A stretch of DNA of 9,970 nucleotides from Granulicella sp. (GCA_003133205.1 PKWK01000362.1:9151-19120); one strand, 5' to 3'; shown: positions 1 to 6,577, numbered from the stretch's first letter. Numbers and translations: made by a program. Notes: generated by a model not told the origin, from the sequence alone.

Positions 1-836
1 TTGATCGCCGCCGTCGCTGTATCCGTCGGCAACGTTCCCGTCGTTCCACCCGACGGCGCGTTCGCCAACAGAGTCAAACACGCACCCCCCGTAGAGTTCA
101 CGCAAGCCGCCAACACATTCGCCAGCGTGTTGATCTCCGCCTGCGGAACCGTCCCATTCCCCGCCGGAGTCGTCACCAGCGCCACCCCCGTCGACAGCGT
201 CTCCAAATTCGCCGCATTCGCAAACGCATTCGCAATCCCCATCTGCGCTAGAGTCGTCCCCGAACTCCCCACATGCGTAGCATCCGTCGCGAACCCCGCA
301 AACGCATACGCGGCCGCCACCGTCGAAACCTCATTCACCATCACGAATGGCGTCGAAGTAGCAAAATTCCCCGCCACCGGACAGTTCCCCAGCGCCGCCA
401 TCAGCCCCGCCGCCGAGTTCACCCCCGACCCTGGATTCCCACCCAGCGCATATAGATACACCTGCGCCCCAGCCGCACACGTATAGTCCCCCGTGATGCT
501 GAAGTTCCCACTCCCATCCGTCGTCACATAATAGTCGCCGTTGGTAGCCCCGCCGCTGCTATCCTGCGTCGTATTTTCCGCGCTCGTCAGCAACGACAAC
601 GAAGCGTTGCTCGTCGACGCAGCAATCCCCAACCCGCCATACCCGGTCGTATTGGCCGCAAACAAGTAAACATGCGCGCCCACAATCGGCTGCTGCCCGC
701 CATGCACCGACCCCGTCAGCCGCGCCCCAGCCGACGTCCCACCAACCTGCATCTGATCCAACCCGTTGGACGTCCCACCCGAACAACCCGCCAGACCAAC
801 CAAACCACACACCACAACCGCAAGCCCAACCCGCAT
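1..836 (-). CDS. Putative secreted lipoprotein, 3' end outside window
   Basis: The ATG is at 836-834, with a clear GAGGAGA ribosome binding site a few bases upstream. The frame stays open for 278 residues and runs off the left edge, so the C-terminus is missing. The N-terminus is a lipoprotein signal peptide: hydrophobic residues 4-16, then a lipobox LAGC with the acylated Cys at residue 18, followed by small polar residues. Residues about 35-60 (LTGSVHGGQQPIVGAHVYLF) look like the start of a carboxypeptidase-regulatory-like beta-sandwich, common in acidobacterial surface proteins. The rest is rich in Ala, Gly, Thr, Asn and Ser, with repeated short motifs such as YLYALGGNPGSG and ANAFANAANL, as in large surface or beta-propeller proteins of this phylum. 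It should be anchored in a membrane facing the periplasm or the outside. No enzymatic motif is visible in the part present, so the specific function is unknown. Confidence 0.85.
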   Translation of the reverse strand, partial: MRVGLAVVVCGLVGLAGCSGGTSNGLDQMQVGGTSAGARLTGSVHGGQQPIVGAHVYLFAANTTGYGGLGIAASTSNASLSLLTSAENTTQDSSGGATNGDYYVTTDGSGNFSITGDYTCAAGAQVYLYALGGNPGSGVNSAAGLMAALGNCPVAGNFATSTPFVMVNEVSTVAAAYAFAGFATDATHVGSSGTTLAQMGIANAFANAANLETLSTGVALVTTPAGNGTVPQAEINTLANVLAACVNSTGGACLTLLANAPSGGTTGTLPTDTATAAI

Positions 837-929
837 AAAACTCTCCTCGGGAATTCGCCTTGCAGACTAACACGCCCCGCCCCCCCGGATTGCAAAGAAT
901 CTTGGTGCCCGCTGTCACACCACTCCGCT

Positions 930-970
930 TGTCATTCAGAGCGTAGCGAAGAATCCCCGCATTTTGCCGT
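930..970. repeat. Interspersed intergenic repeat (CATTCAGAGCG-type)
   Basis: The stretch reads GTCATTCAGAGCGTAGCGAA, then GAATCCCCGCATTTTGCCG. From memory, near-identical short elements ('tcattctgagcgaagcgaagaatc...') are scattered in many copies between genes of Terriglobia. It lies in the 5' region of the lipoprotein gene. Copy number cannot be judged from this window, where only one copy is seen. Confidence 0.5.
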
Positions 971-1106
971 CGTCCTTGCCGTCGCCTGTTCCCCTCCGCC
1001 CCCACCCAAACTATTTTTCGCGGAAAACCTCAGCAAATCCGCGTGTCAATCCCAAAAACTCTCAATTTCCACCATAACGCACATACCACCAATCACTTAG
1101 CCAAAC

Positions 1107-1134
1107 AAAATAGTCGCCGATTAGTTATGGTCAA
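1107..1134 (-). promoter_or_regulatory. Possible sigma70-type promoter for the lipoprotein gene
   Basis: On the minus strand a TTGACC box (1134-1129) is separated by 16 bp from TATTTT (1112-1107). Both are reasonable matches to the -35/-10 consensus and point toward the lipoprotein ATG at 836. The implied leader is about 265 nt and contains the interspersed repeat. This is only a consensus match. A TATAAT on the opposite strand at 1141-1146 lacks a matching -35. Confidence 0.3.
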
Positions 1135-1167
1135 CCCCTATATAATAGAGTTAGTAAGTTAAACAGA

Positions 1168-1190
1168 AAGCCCGGCCACCCGCCGGGCTT
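1168..1190. terminator. Strong GC-rich hairpin, possible terminator
   Basis: AAGCCCGGC (1168-1176) pairs perfectly with GCCGGGCTT (1182-1190) around a 5-nt CACCC loop, giving a 9-bp stem. On the plus strand it is followed by ATCTCATTTATTT, only moderately T-rich. No gene ends directly before it on either strand, so it could close an unrecognised small transcript or be part of the adjacent repeat element. Confidence 0.4.
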
Positions 1191-1326
1191 ATCTCATTTA
1201 TTTAGAGTATTTTACCAATAACTCGTTTGCTTGGAGGATTTTGCGGTCTACATAGGCCATTTCACCCATAAGCCTTTTGTTTAGAAGATGTTGGAAGTAA
1301 CTCCTTTGTTTAGAGTATTTTGGCGA
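1190..1326. repeat. Four 29-bp degenerate tandem repeat units
   Basis: Four units start at 1190, 1219, 1269 and 1298 and align without gaps. The common core is TAACTCNTTTGTTTAGAG followed by TATTTTG. Units 1-2 and 3-4 are directly adjacent at exactly 29 bp, with 21 unrelated bp (1248-1268) between the pairs. The tract is much more AT-rich than its surroundings and contains no convincing coding frame. I recall similar TAACTCCTTTGTTT repeats between genes of other Terriglobia. Function is unknown. It is not a CRISPR array, since there are no unique spacers of regular length. Confidence 0.65.
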
Positions 1327-1359
1327 CACCATCATCCGCCATCTCACTCAAACAAGGAG

Positions 1360-1416
1360 TTTGCTCCCGGTATACCCCCAGGGAGCAAAAAAACGGCCCC
1401 TCATGTGAGGGGCCAA
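1360..1416 (-). terminator. Rho-independent terminator for the OmpA-like gene
   Basis: Read on the minus strand, GGCCCCTC (1414-1407) and GAGGGGCC (1402-1395) form a perfect 8-bp stem with a 4-nt loop, followed by CGTTTTTTTGC. This is a textbook intrinsic terminator pointing away from the OmpA-like gene, whose stop is about 135 bp upstream. The T tract is also the start of a second inverted repeat, TTTGCTCCC (1360-1368) with GGGAGCAAA (1381-1389) and a 12-nt loop, so two hairpins sit in tandem. Confidence 0.75.
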
Positions 1417-1494
1417 TCTGCCTTGGTTCTCTCTGGTAAGGAGAGCTTGGTTGCGGTGCGCTCTAGGGCTGCATTCCGCGAAAGTGTCTGGCTG

Positions 1495-1529
1495 CCTGGC
1501 GGGGGAGGAAATAATTCCATCCCGCCAGG
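1495..1529. other. Long hairpin just downstream of the OmpA-like gene
   Basis: CCTGGCGGG (1495-1503) pairs with CCCGCCAGG (1521-1529). Inside it GGAA (1507-1510) pairs with TTCC (1515-1518) around ATAA. It begins 22 bp after the stop codon of the minus-strand OmpA-like gene. There is no T tract, so it is more likely a 3'-UTR stabilising structure than a terminator. The true terminator-like hairpin lies farther on at 1395-1414. Apart from these hairpins and the two repeats, I see no gene between 840 and 1550. Confidence 0.5.
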
Positions 1530-1551
1530 TGCCATTTCAGTCCGGGGAGGG

Positions 1552-2463
1552 CTACTGTATGACCCCTTGCGTCGACTGCGCAGACTGGCTGGGCGATCCT
1601 GATGAGGGGTAAGTGTTAGAAGCGGAAGCCGGATTCATCGTGGCCAGGCTGTTGTGCAGCAGGGTCACGCGAACGCCGTTCACGATTGCTGTTTCACCGT
1701 TCGCAGAGTCCTTGGCAGCTTTGCCCAGGCCGGTGCGATAGATGCGGAACAGCGGTACCTGATGTTCCGTCACAAGGTAGCGGACCACCGAGTCGGCCAT
1801 CGCCTGCGACGCTTGCACGCCACCACGGCTGTAACCCTGAACCTCGATGATGTAGCCCTTCTCGCCGGCGAGCTTGGTAGCCATGTCGTCGAGACTTTCC
1901 TTGCCCTGCGGCCCAAGAGTGGTGCGGCCGGCGGCGAACTTCACGTCAGTTGAAGTGACCTGTTGGTACTGGTCCAGGTTGCTGACCGTGCCGTTCAGTT
2001 GATCGGTGCGCGTGCTGGCGCCGGTTGCGGTGCTCTGCGCGGCGGTGGCCTTGTTGGCTGCGTCCGCGGCATGAGTGTCGGCCGTGTTGGCCGCCATCAT
2101 CGCCTTGTTGATGCCGTCTGTGGCGCGGGCGTCAACATCCTTGATGTTGCTGGCGTTCTTCGCCTGAAGCTGGTCGAGCTCGTTGGTGCGATCCTTGATC
2201 GGATTGACCTCGCGTGCTACCCACTTCTTGCGGGCAAAGGGGTTTACCTTGCCCCAGAAGCCCTCTTTCGACTGGCCCTGAAGCGGCTTGCCGGTTGCGT
2301 ACGTTGTGGTGTCGTTCGGGTCGGCCGTGGTGGAAGGTGCGGATTGCGAAGCGGACGGCGCTGCGGTCTGATTCGTAGCGGGCGTCTGCGCGAATAACGT
2401 TGCTCCCATCGCTCCTCCTAACACCAGAGTGGAAAGTCCTAGCCCTTTAGCAAGATTGGTCAT
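1552..2463 (-). CDS. OmpA-like envelope protein with coiled-coil stalk
   Basis: This is a 303-residue protein from ATG 2463-2461, with AGGAG 11 nt upstream. A longer frame runs to 2583, but this start places a signal peptide exactly at the N-terminus: residues 1-26, MTNLAKG then a hydrophobic stretch ending ATLFAQ. Residues 27-57 are a Ser/Thr/Pro/Ala-rich linker. Residues about 92-170 form an Ala/Asn/Asp-rich heptad region, probably a coiled-coil stalk. Residues 172-272 (VKFAAGRTTLGPQGKESL ... GVRVTLLH) match the OmpA C-terminal fold. The usual peptidoglycan-binding signature is altered: GHTDxxG is GYSRGG (210-215), and the following LSxxRA is absent. It is therefore expected in the periplasm or outer membrane, but binding to peptidoglycan through the canonical Asp/Arg pair is doubtful. 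The residues after 272 form a Ser-rich tail. It appears to be monocistronic, with its own terminator at 1395-1414. Confidence 0.85.
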   Translation of the reverse strand: MTNLAKGLGLSTLVLGGAMGATLFAQTPATNQTAAPSASQSAPSTTADPNDTTTYATGKPLQGQSKEGFWGKVNPFARKKWVAREVNPIKDRTNELDQLQAKNASNIKDVDARATDGINKAMMAANTADTHAADAANKATAAQSTATGASTRTDQLNGTVSNLDQYQQVTSTDVKFAAGRTTLGPQGKESLDDMATKLAGEKGYIIEVQGYSRGGVQASQAMADSVVRYLVTEHQVPLFRIYRTGLGKAAKDSANGETAIVNGVRVTLLHNSLATMNPASASNTYPSSGSPSQSAQSTQGVIQ

Positions 2464-2536
2464 AATGTTTGCATCTCCTGGGGCCGAAAGGTCTGGAGCA
2501 GAAGCTCCTGACAGGTATCGGGTTGCCTTTGCTAAG

Positions 2537-2552
2537 TGCAAGCCAGAGGCCA
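2537..2552 (-). promoter_or_regulatory. Possible sigma54 (-24/-12) promoter of the OmpA-like gene
   Basis: On the minus strand the sequence TGGCCTCTGGCTTGCA has GG and GC exactly 10 bp apart. It matches the RpoN consensus TGGCAC-N5-TTGCA except at the two bases after TGGC. A start about 12 bp downstream would give a leader of roughly 60 nt to ATG 2463. That leader contains a small hairpin, GGAGC-TTCT-GCTCC (2493-2506). No sigma70 match of similar quality was seen in the 230-bp gap. Sigma54 control would need an enhancer-binding activator, which is not in the window. Confidence 0.35.
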
Positions 2553-2690
2553 AACTCGCCAGACACGAGCAAGCCATTCGCAATCAATGAGATGCGAGTT
2601 TCTTACTGCTTCGGATGTGCAGCTTCAGACCAGGGAGAAGCCAGTCAATTCTGCCCGAGCGCCAGTAAAAATTACGCGCGCCGGCCAGAA

Positions 2691-3263
2691 CTACCGCAGA
2701 TCGGTGTGAATCACCCGCACCTCAGGCATCTGCGTGTTCCAATTGTCCGGAATCGTCTCGAAGGTGAGCCGGAACTCGCGATCGTCGCCGGGCTTCAGCG
2801 GATTCGCGCTCACCGGCTGCGTATCTATATACGGATCCTTCGTGCGAATCAGCGTGATTGGCACCGTATAGATCTGCGGCGCCAGCGCCACATCGTTCTG
2901 GAACACCACCTGCACCGTAACCGCGGTCACCGTGCGACTGCCCGTGTTCTGAACATGCCCGTCGAGATACGTCAGCTTGCCGCCCGAGAGATTCGCCGCC
3001 TCGCTCATCGCGAACTGCGACAGCGGGAGGCTGGCCGCATAAGCGTCCGCGGGCAGCAGCGTGCTGGGCGGGGGTGCCGGCTTCTTCCATCCGGCGTATA
3101 CCAGCGCGCCGACCACCACGATCACGATCAGCGCGGCCACGCCCCACGCCACCAGCGGAAACCCTGCGCGCTCTTCCGACGGTGAGCCGAAGGAGGGTTG
3201 GCCCGCCGCATCCTGCGTGCTGCCGGCCGGCGTGTCGAGAGAGGGACGTTGATGTTCGCTCAT
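2691..3263 (-). CDS. Single-pass membrane protein, FxLYD/DUF2393-like
   Basis: This is 190 residues from ATG 3263-3261. The frame is open farther upstream, but that extension crosses a short tandem repeat and is unlikely to be coding. Residues 1-34 are polar and cytoplasmic, 37-58 (FPLVAWGVAALIVIVVVGAL onward) are one transmembrane helix, followed by a Pro-rich linker and an extracytoplasmic domain (about 72-190). The segment around 97-124 (LTYLDGHVQNTGSRTVTAV) has the 'x-G-x-V-x-N-x-G' pattern of FxLYD/DUF2393-type immunoglobulin-like domains, and PLKPGD (155-160) is the usual turn before the last strands. Such proteins have no known enzymatic role; a part in envelope assembly or protein-protein contact is a guess. 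A TATAAA lies about 12 nt upstream of the ATG without a good ribosome binding site, so translation may start on a short or leaderless mRNA. Confidence 0.75.
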   Translation of the reverse strand: MSEHQRPSLDTPAGSTQDAAGQPSFGSPSEERAGFPLVAWGVAALIVIVVVGALVYAGWKKPAPPPSTLLPADAYAASLPLSQFAMSEAANLSGGKLTYLDGHVQNTGSRTVTAVTVQVVFQNDVALAPQIYTVPITLIRTKDPYIDTQPVSANPLKPGDDREFRLTFETIPDNWNTQMPEVRVIHTDLR

Positions 3264-3311
3264 AAGCCGAGATTTTATACCCCGGCGCGTGAATGCATTC
3301 TTTGCACTGAC

Positions 3312-3341
3312 TGACCACTTACCACTGACCACTTACCACTG
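3312..3341. repeat. Two tandem copies of a 14-bp repeat
   Basis: TGACCACTTACCAC occurs at 3312-3325 and again at 3326-3339, with TG starting a third copy. It lies between the divergent membrane-protein gene and the plus-strand hypothetical gene. Similar CTGACCACTGAC tracts are, as I recall, frequent in acidobacterial intergenic DNA. Confidence 0.7.
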
Positions 3342-3372
3342 CATTTCCGCGTATCACCCAAAAGGTCGCCGA

Positions 3373-3819
3373 ATGACACGAAAGGTGAATGTCCACCGCC
3401 GCTCGCTCCGTCCTAAGGTGATATCGTCTTCGCTCGAAACAGCAGCCGGAAACAGGGCCGAGACGCATCAAGTGAGATCGAAAAAGGTTGCCGCACAACA
3501 CGCTGCGGCACAGGGGCTTCGCGCCATGACCGCTGATCCCGCAACGTATCCCGCAATGTTTGTCCTGGAAGGCGGCGCGTCGTCCCGTCGCCCCGACCCC
3601 GTGCGCGCCCGAGTGAGCGGCGGCCAACAGATCGTCCACTCGCAGAGCCTTCAATTCGACTCGGCAAACCGCGACGGGATGGAAACCGCACATCGCGGAC
3701 TGCATCTGCCGCCCGACACGCGCGGCGCCGGCCCCCGCGGCCCACATCCGGGCGACGTCCTCTACTGGGTCGCGTGCCTGGGCGGAGCGTGCCTGCTCCT
3801 GCTCTCAGCCACCACGTAG
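3373..3819 (+). CDS. Hypothetical protein with C-terminal membrane segment
   Basis: This is 148 residues from ATG 3373, with AAAAGG about 11 nt upstream. I do not recognise the family. The N-terminal 40 residues are strongly basic (MTRKVNVHRRSLRPK), the middle is polar, and residues about 129-145 (VLYWVACLGGACLLLLS) form one hydrophobic segment near the C-terminus. That suggests a tail-anchored or membrane-inserted small protein with a cytoplasmic basic domain. Third codon positions become strongly G/C-rich toward the 3' end, and the stop lies 7 bp from the convergent ATPase gene; both support a real gene. Two overlapping minus-strand frames (3319-3747, 3413-3745) have no recognisable features. 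The start could also be 3289, which would add 28 residues read through the tandem repeat. Confidence 0.5.
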   Translation: MTRKVNVHRRSLRPKVISSSLETAAGNRAETHQVRSKKVAAQHAAAQGLRAMTADPATYPAMFVLEGGASSRRPDPVRARVSGGQQIVHSQSLQFDSANRDGMETAHRGLHLPPDTRGAGPRGPHPGDVLYWVACLGGACLLLLSATT

Positions 3820-3826
3820 AACTGCC

Positions 3827-4597
3827 TCAGGCGAAGCTGGCGCGCTTTACCTTCTGGCGGAAGTCCTCGCCCTGCATCTCCACCACCACGCACATTTCCT
3901 GCAGCCGTGAGCGCATGCGTTCGCCGATGCGGTCGCCCAGCGTCTCGTCGCGCATCGCCGCGCGCGCGGACCCATTCGTTCCGGACTCCGTGCCCAGCGG
4001 CCCGGCGTTCGCGTAGTTGGTCGTGATAATCGTCGTCCGGCGGTCGTTGTAGCGCGTGTTGAGGATGTGCGCGACCGTGTCCCAAACCCAGTCGCTCGGC
4101 TTGGCCGCACCCAGCTCGTCCAGCACCAAGACCTCGGCCTCGAACACCGGCCGCAGAACCTCCAACTCCGTCGCCGCGACGCTCTGGTTGTAGCTGTTCT
4201 GCACCTGCTTCAGCAGATCGCGATAGTCGTAGAAGAGCCCGCTCGCGCCGCGCTCCGCCACCAGCGCCTGCAGGATCCCGACGGCAAGGTGCGTCTTGCC
4301 CACGCCGATCGCGCCGGTCAGCAGCAACCCTCGACCCTGCGTCTCAAGCGGATACGACTTGACGAAACCACGAGCCTGCATCAGCGCCAACCCCAGACTC
4401 CGGTCCGCGCCCTTGTAGTACTTCGGCTCGAAGCTGTCGAGGATGCAGTGCTCGTAGCGCTTGGGAATGTGCGCGCGTTCGAGCATCCGCGCCGCGCGTC
4501 GCTCGATGCGGCACTCGCAGGGACGCGCCACCTGGTGGCCGTTCTCCAGCACAATACGCAGCCCCGAACCGTCGCACAGACTACAAATCTCAACCAT
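3827..4597 (-). CDS. DnaC/IstB-type AAA+ ATPase with N-terminal zinc motif
   Basis: This is 256 residues from ATG 4597-4595. A start at 4648 (17 residues longer) is possible but has no better ribosome binding site. An N-terminal C5-x2-C8 ... C27-x-C29 cluster looks like a small zinc ribbon. The AAA+ core follows: Walker A GAIGVGKT (95-102), Walker B VLVLDEL (156-162), sensor-1 TTNY (192-195), and an arginine-containing GERMRSRL (225-232) near the sensor-2/arginine-finger position. This arrangement is that of DnaC/DnaI-like helicase loaders and IstB-like proteins, common as stand-alone genes in many bacteria. A role in loading a helicase or remodelling DNA-protein complexes is inferred from the family. 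No IstA transposase or insertion-sequence end is visible, so IstB of an insertion sequence is unlikely. It is convergent with the preceding small gene and divergent from rpmE. Confidence 0.85.
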   Translation of the reverse strand: MVEICSLCDGSGLRIVLENGHQVARPCECRIERRAARMLERAHIPKRYEHCILDSFEPKYYKGADRSLGLALMQARGFVKSYPLETQGRGLLLTGAIGVGKTHLAVGILQALVAERGASGLFYDYRDLLKQVQNSYNQSVAATELEVLRPVFEAEVLVLDELGAAKPSDWVWDTVAHILNTRYNDRRTTIITTNYANAGPLGTESGTNGSARAAMRDETLGDRIGERMRSRLQEMCVVVEMQGEDFRQKVKRASFA

Positions 4598-4668
4598 GTC
4601 CCAACCAGCTTCCGGCTTCCCACAACAGCCAACCCAAGTATCGCGCATTGGCGGCCCGTTGAATCGAA

Positions 4669-4697
4669 TTGCCGCATGTGGGAATCCAAGATAAACT
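4669..4697 (+). promoter_or_regulatory. Candidate rpmE promoter
   Basis: TTGCCG (4669-4674) and TAAACT (4692-4697) are separated by 17 bp, each matching four of six consensus positions. It points to rpmE at 4843, with an implied leader of about 140 nt. Confidence 0.4.
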
Positions 4698-4718
4698 GAG
4701 GATAGTTAGCCATCGTGT

Positions 4719-4739
4719 CCCCGCCGTCCGCGGCAGGGG
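4719..4739 (+). promoter_or_regulatory. Stem-loop in rpmE leader
   Basis: CCCC-GCCG (4719-4726) pairs with CGGC-(A)-GGGG (4731-4739), with a TCCG loop and one bulged A. It lies in the presumed 5' UTR of the L31 gene. Ribosomal protein leaders often carry structures for autogenous control. That role is inferred here only from position. Confidence 0.35.
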
Positions 4740-4842
4740 CTCTGTGGGCGGCGCGACAGGCCAATCGATGTGACGGTGAGCGCACCCGTTGCAAGCGAAC
4801 CGCGAGCCGACAGGCAACATCCAAGGAAAAAGAGAGATCTAG

Positions 4843-5097
4843 ATGCCAAAAGAAGGAATTCACCCGAAGTACGACGTTATCCATGTTAAGTGCGCCTGTG
4901 GCAATAAGTTCGAAACCCGTTCCACGAACAAGGGCGACCTCGTCGTCGAAATCTGTGCGATGTGCCACCCGTTCTTTACCGGCAAGCAGAAGCTGATCGA
5001 CACGGCAGGCCGCGTCGAGCGCTTCCGCCGCAAAATCGCCGGTTCCGATGCCGGCAAAGCCGCGACGGCCGAAGCCGCAAAGGCCGCAGCCAAGTAA
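4843..5097 (+). CDS. rpmE: 50S ribosomal protein L31 (zinc-binding form)
   Basis: This is 84 residues. It begins [20 protein letters not shown] and contains the hallmark [21 protein letters not shown]17, C19, C38 and C41 form the CxC...CxxC zinc site, so this is the zinc-containing (C+) paralogue, which also serves as a zinc store in some bacteria. It has the usual core length of about 70 residues plus an Ala/Lys-rich C-terminal tail ([18 protein letters not shown]). A GAGAGA sequence lies about 8 nt before the ATG. It sits in the large ribosomal subunit near the central protuberance. It is followed by tandem hairpins and a terminator, so it is probably a one-gene transcript. Confidence 0.97.
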   Translation: MPKEGIHPKYDVIHVKCACGNKFETRSTNKGDLVVEICAMCHPFFTGKQKLIDTAGRVERFRRKIAGSDAGKAATAEAAKAAAK

Positions 5098-5126
5098 CTT
5101 CAACCATTCCCACGCGAAATCGGGGT

Positions 5127-5190
5127 CCCCGGCGAGCTTGCTCGCTGGGGTGAAAATGGCCTTCGCCAGCGCGGAGGCCTTTCTGCTTTA
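5127..5190 (+). terminator. Tandem hairpins ending the rpmE transcript
   Basis: The first hairpin pairs CCCCGGCGAG (5127-5136) with CTCGCTGGGG (5141-5150) around CTTG, and has no T tract. The second pairs GGCCTTCGC (5158-5166) with GCGGAGGCC (5171-5179) around CAGC, with one G-T pair. It is preceded by AAAA and followed by TTTCTGCTTT, as expected of an intrinsic terminator. Confidence 0.7.
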
Positions 5191-5221
5191 GCATTCCAAC
5201 AGAGCAGGACGACCAGCACGG

Positions 5222-6505
5222 ATGAAGAAGCGCTACACCCTCGAGCAGAAGAAGTGGGACTCGCCCGCCGAGCACGCGATGCCCGCGCACACCCGCGTGC
5301 CTGCCAGCTTCTCGATCGGTCAGGTTCGCATCGCGCCGGCGACCGTGCTCGCGCCCATGGCCGGAGTCACCGACACCGTCTTCCGCCGCTTCATCAAGAA
5401 CGCCAGCCAGTTCACGGCTTCCACTGAATCCTCGACGGACGTCGAGACGATAACGACCAACCAGCAGTCCGGCTGCGGCCTCATCATGACCGAGTTCACC
5501 TCGGCCGACGGACTCTCCCGCATCCGCGAGACCAAGCGCAAGCGCTACCTCACCTACTACGACGACGAGCACCCCATCTCCGCGCAGCTCTTCGGCTCGA
5601 ACCCGGCCACGCTCGCCGACTCTGCGCGCATCGTCCAGGACGCCGGCTTCGACCTCGTCGACCTCAACCTCGGCTGCCCGGCCAAGCGCGTCGTCGCATG
5701 CAACGGCGGCTCCGGCCTGCTGCGCGACCTGCCGCTGATCGAGCAAATCTTCCGCGCCGTGCGCGCCGCCATCACCATCCCGTTCACCGTCAAGTTCCGC
5801 ATGGGCTGGAACGACAACTACATCGTCTGCGTCGAACTCGCGCACCTCGCCGAAGATTGCGGCCTGAACGCCGTCGCGCTCCACGCCCGCACCCGCGAGG
5901 ACGGCTACACCGGCCAGGCGCGCTGGGAGTACATCGCCGCGTGCAAGGATGCGGTCAACATTCCGGTCATCGGCAACGGCGACATCCGCACGCCCGAAGA
6001 CGCCGCCGCCATGGTCGATGCCACCCACTGCGACGCCGTCATGATCGGCCGCGCCGCGCCGTCGAACCCGTGGATCTTCCGCCAGATCGCGCAGTACACC
6101 GCGAGCAAGGAAGCCACCGGCGTCGGCACCTACGACATCCCGACAGATACAGATCGCTACCGAATGATCCGCACCTACTTCAAGATGCTGGTCGACGAGA
6201 TCGCCATCGAAGAAGCCGCCGAAGCCGCGCGCGCAGCCGCCATCATCGCCAACGGACAAATAGCCCGCGATCAGCGTAACCGCGACGCAGTCGGCAAGAT
6301 GAAGCAATTCGCCGCATGGTTCACCCACGGCGTCCCCAACGGCGCCCACCTGCGCAAAGCCATCTTCGAAGCAAAGAACGGCAACGCCGTCCTCGGCGAA
6401 GTCGAAGCCTTCTTCGCGAACAACGCCAACCGCCCCGCCGACCCCAACCTCGCGCCCGTCGATGACTCCATGAGCCTCGAAGCCCTCGGCGCCGGCTGCG
6501 ACTGA
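5222..6505 (+). CDS. dus: tRNA-dihydrouridine synthase, DusB-like
   Basis: This is 427 residues. The FMN-dependent enzyme reduces specific uridines of tRNA to dihydrouridine with NADPH in the cytoplasm. Visible motifs are APMAGVTD (44-51, FMN-binding N-terminus), NLGCPAKRV (149-157) with catalytic Cys152, KFRMGW (191-196), HARTR (221-225), NGDI (252-255) and GRAAPSNPWIF (276-286). The order fits the DusB/Nifr3 family. It is longer than the usual 320-350 residues because of about 20 extra residues between strand 1 and TEF (around 61-84), an Ala-rich insert near 327-352, and a C-terminal tail. The ATG at 5222 has only a weak AGGA 12 nt upstream; Met20 (5279) is an alternative, and conservation starts near residue 30. 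Codon use is strongly GC-biased, as in core genes. Which tRNA position is modified cannot be told from the sequence. Confidence 0.93.
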   Translation: MKKRYTLEQKKWDSPAEHAMPAHTRVPASFSIGQVRIAPATVLAPMAGVTDTVFRRFIKNASQFTASTESSTDVETITTNQQSGCGLIMTEFTSADGLSRIRETKRKRYLTYYDDEHPISAQLFGSNPATLADSARIVQDAGFDLVDLNLGCPAKRVVACNGGSGLLRDLPLIEQIFRAVRAAITIPFTVKFRMGWNDNYIVCVELAHLAEDCGLNAVALHARTREDGYTGQARWEYIAACKDAVNIPVIGNGDIRTPEDAAAMVDATHCDAVMIGRAAPSNPWIFRQIAQYTASKEATGVGTYDIPTDTDRYRMIRTYFKMLVDEIAIEEAAEAARAAAIIANGQIARDQRNRDAVGKMKQFAAWFTHGVPNGAHLRKAIFEAKNGNAVLGEVEAFFANNANRPADPNLAPVDDSMSLEALGAGCD

Positions 6506-6539
6506 GGCACCTCCCAGCCCGCTCTCGTACCGCAACCAA

Positions 6540-6569
6540 TTGACGAACCTGAGTCCACGCTCCTACAGT
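6540..6569 (+). promoter_or_regulatory. Candidate promoter for the VOC-domain gene
   Basis: TTGACG (6540-6545) and TACAGT (6564-6569) are 18 bp apart, directly upstream of the ATG at 6578, which would leave almost no leader. This is only a consensus match. Confidence 0.3.
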
Positions 6570-6577
6570 TTCGTCCC

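Noticed and set aside
1..486. Open plus-strand frame of 161 codons at the left edge
   Set aside because: It is antisense to the lipoprotein gene, which has a ribosome binding site, a signal peptide and a lipobox. The plus frame has no recognisable features.
1135..1146. Plus-strand promoter with TATAAT at 1141-1146
   Set aside because: No acceptable -35 box lies 16-18 bp upstream, and no gene follows it on that strand before the hairpin at 1168.
1190..1326. CRISPR array
   Set aside because: The repeat units are directly adjacent and degenerate, there are no unique regular spacers, and no cas genes are nearby.
1288..1602. Open plus-strand frame of 104 codons
   Set aside because: It crosses the repeat block, the terminator and hairpins, and runs into the 3' end of the OmpA-like gene.
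3827..4597. IstB of an IS21-type insertion sequence
   Set aside because: There is no IstA transposase, terminal inverted repeats or target duplication around the gene. The stand-alone DnaC-like reading fits better.
4976..6535. 519-codon open frame on the minus strand
   Set aside because: It is antisense to rpmE, the terminator and dus. Long antisense frames are expected in GC-rich coding DNA, and its Gly/Val/Asp-rich translation shows no domain.
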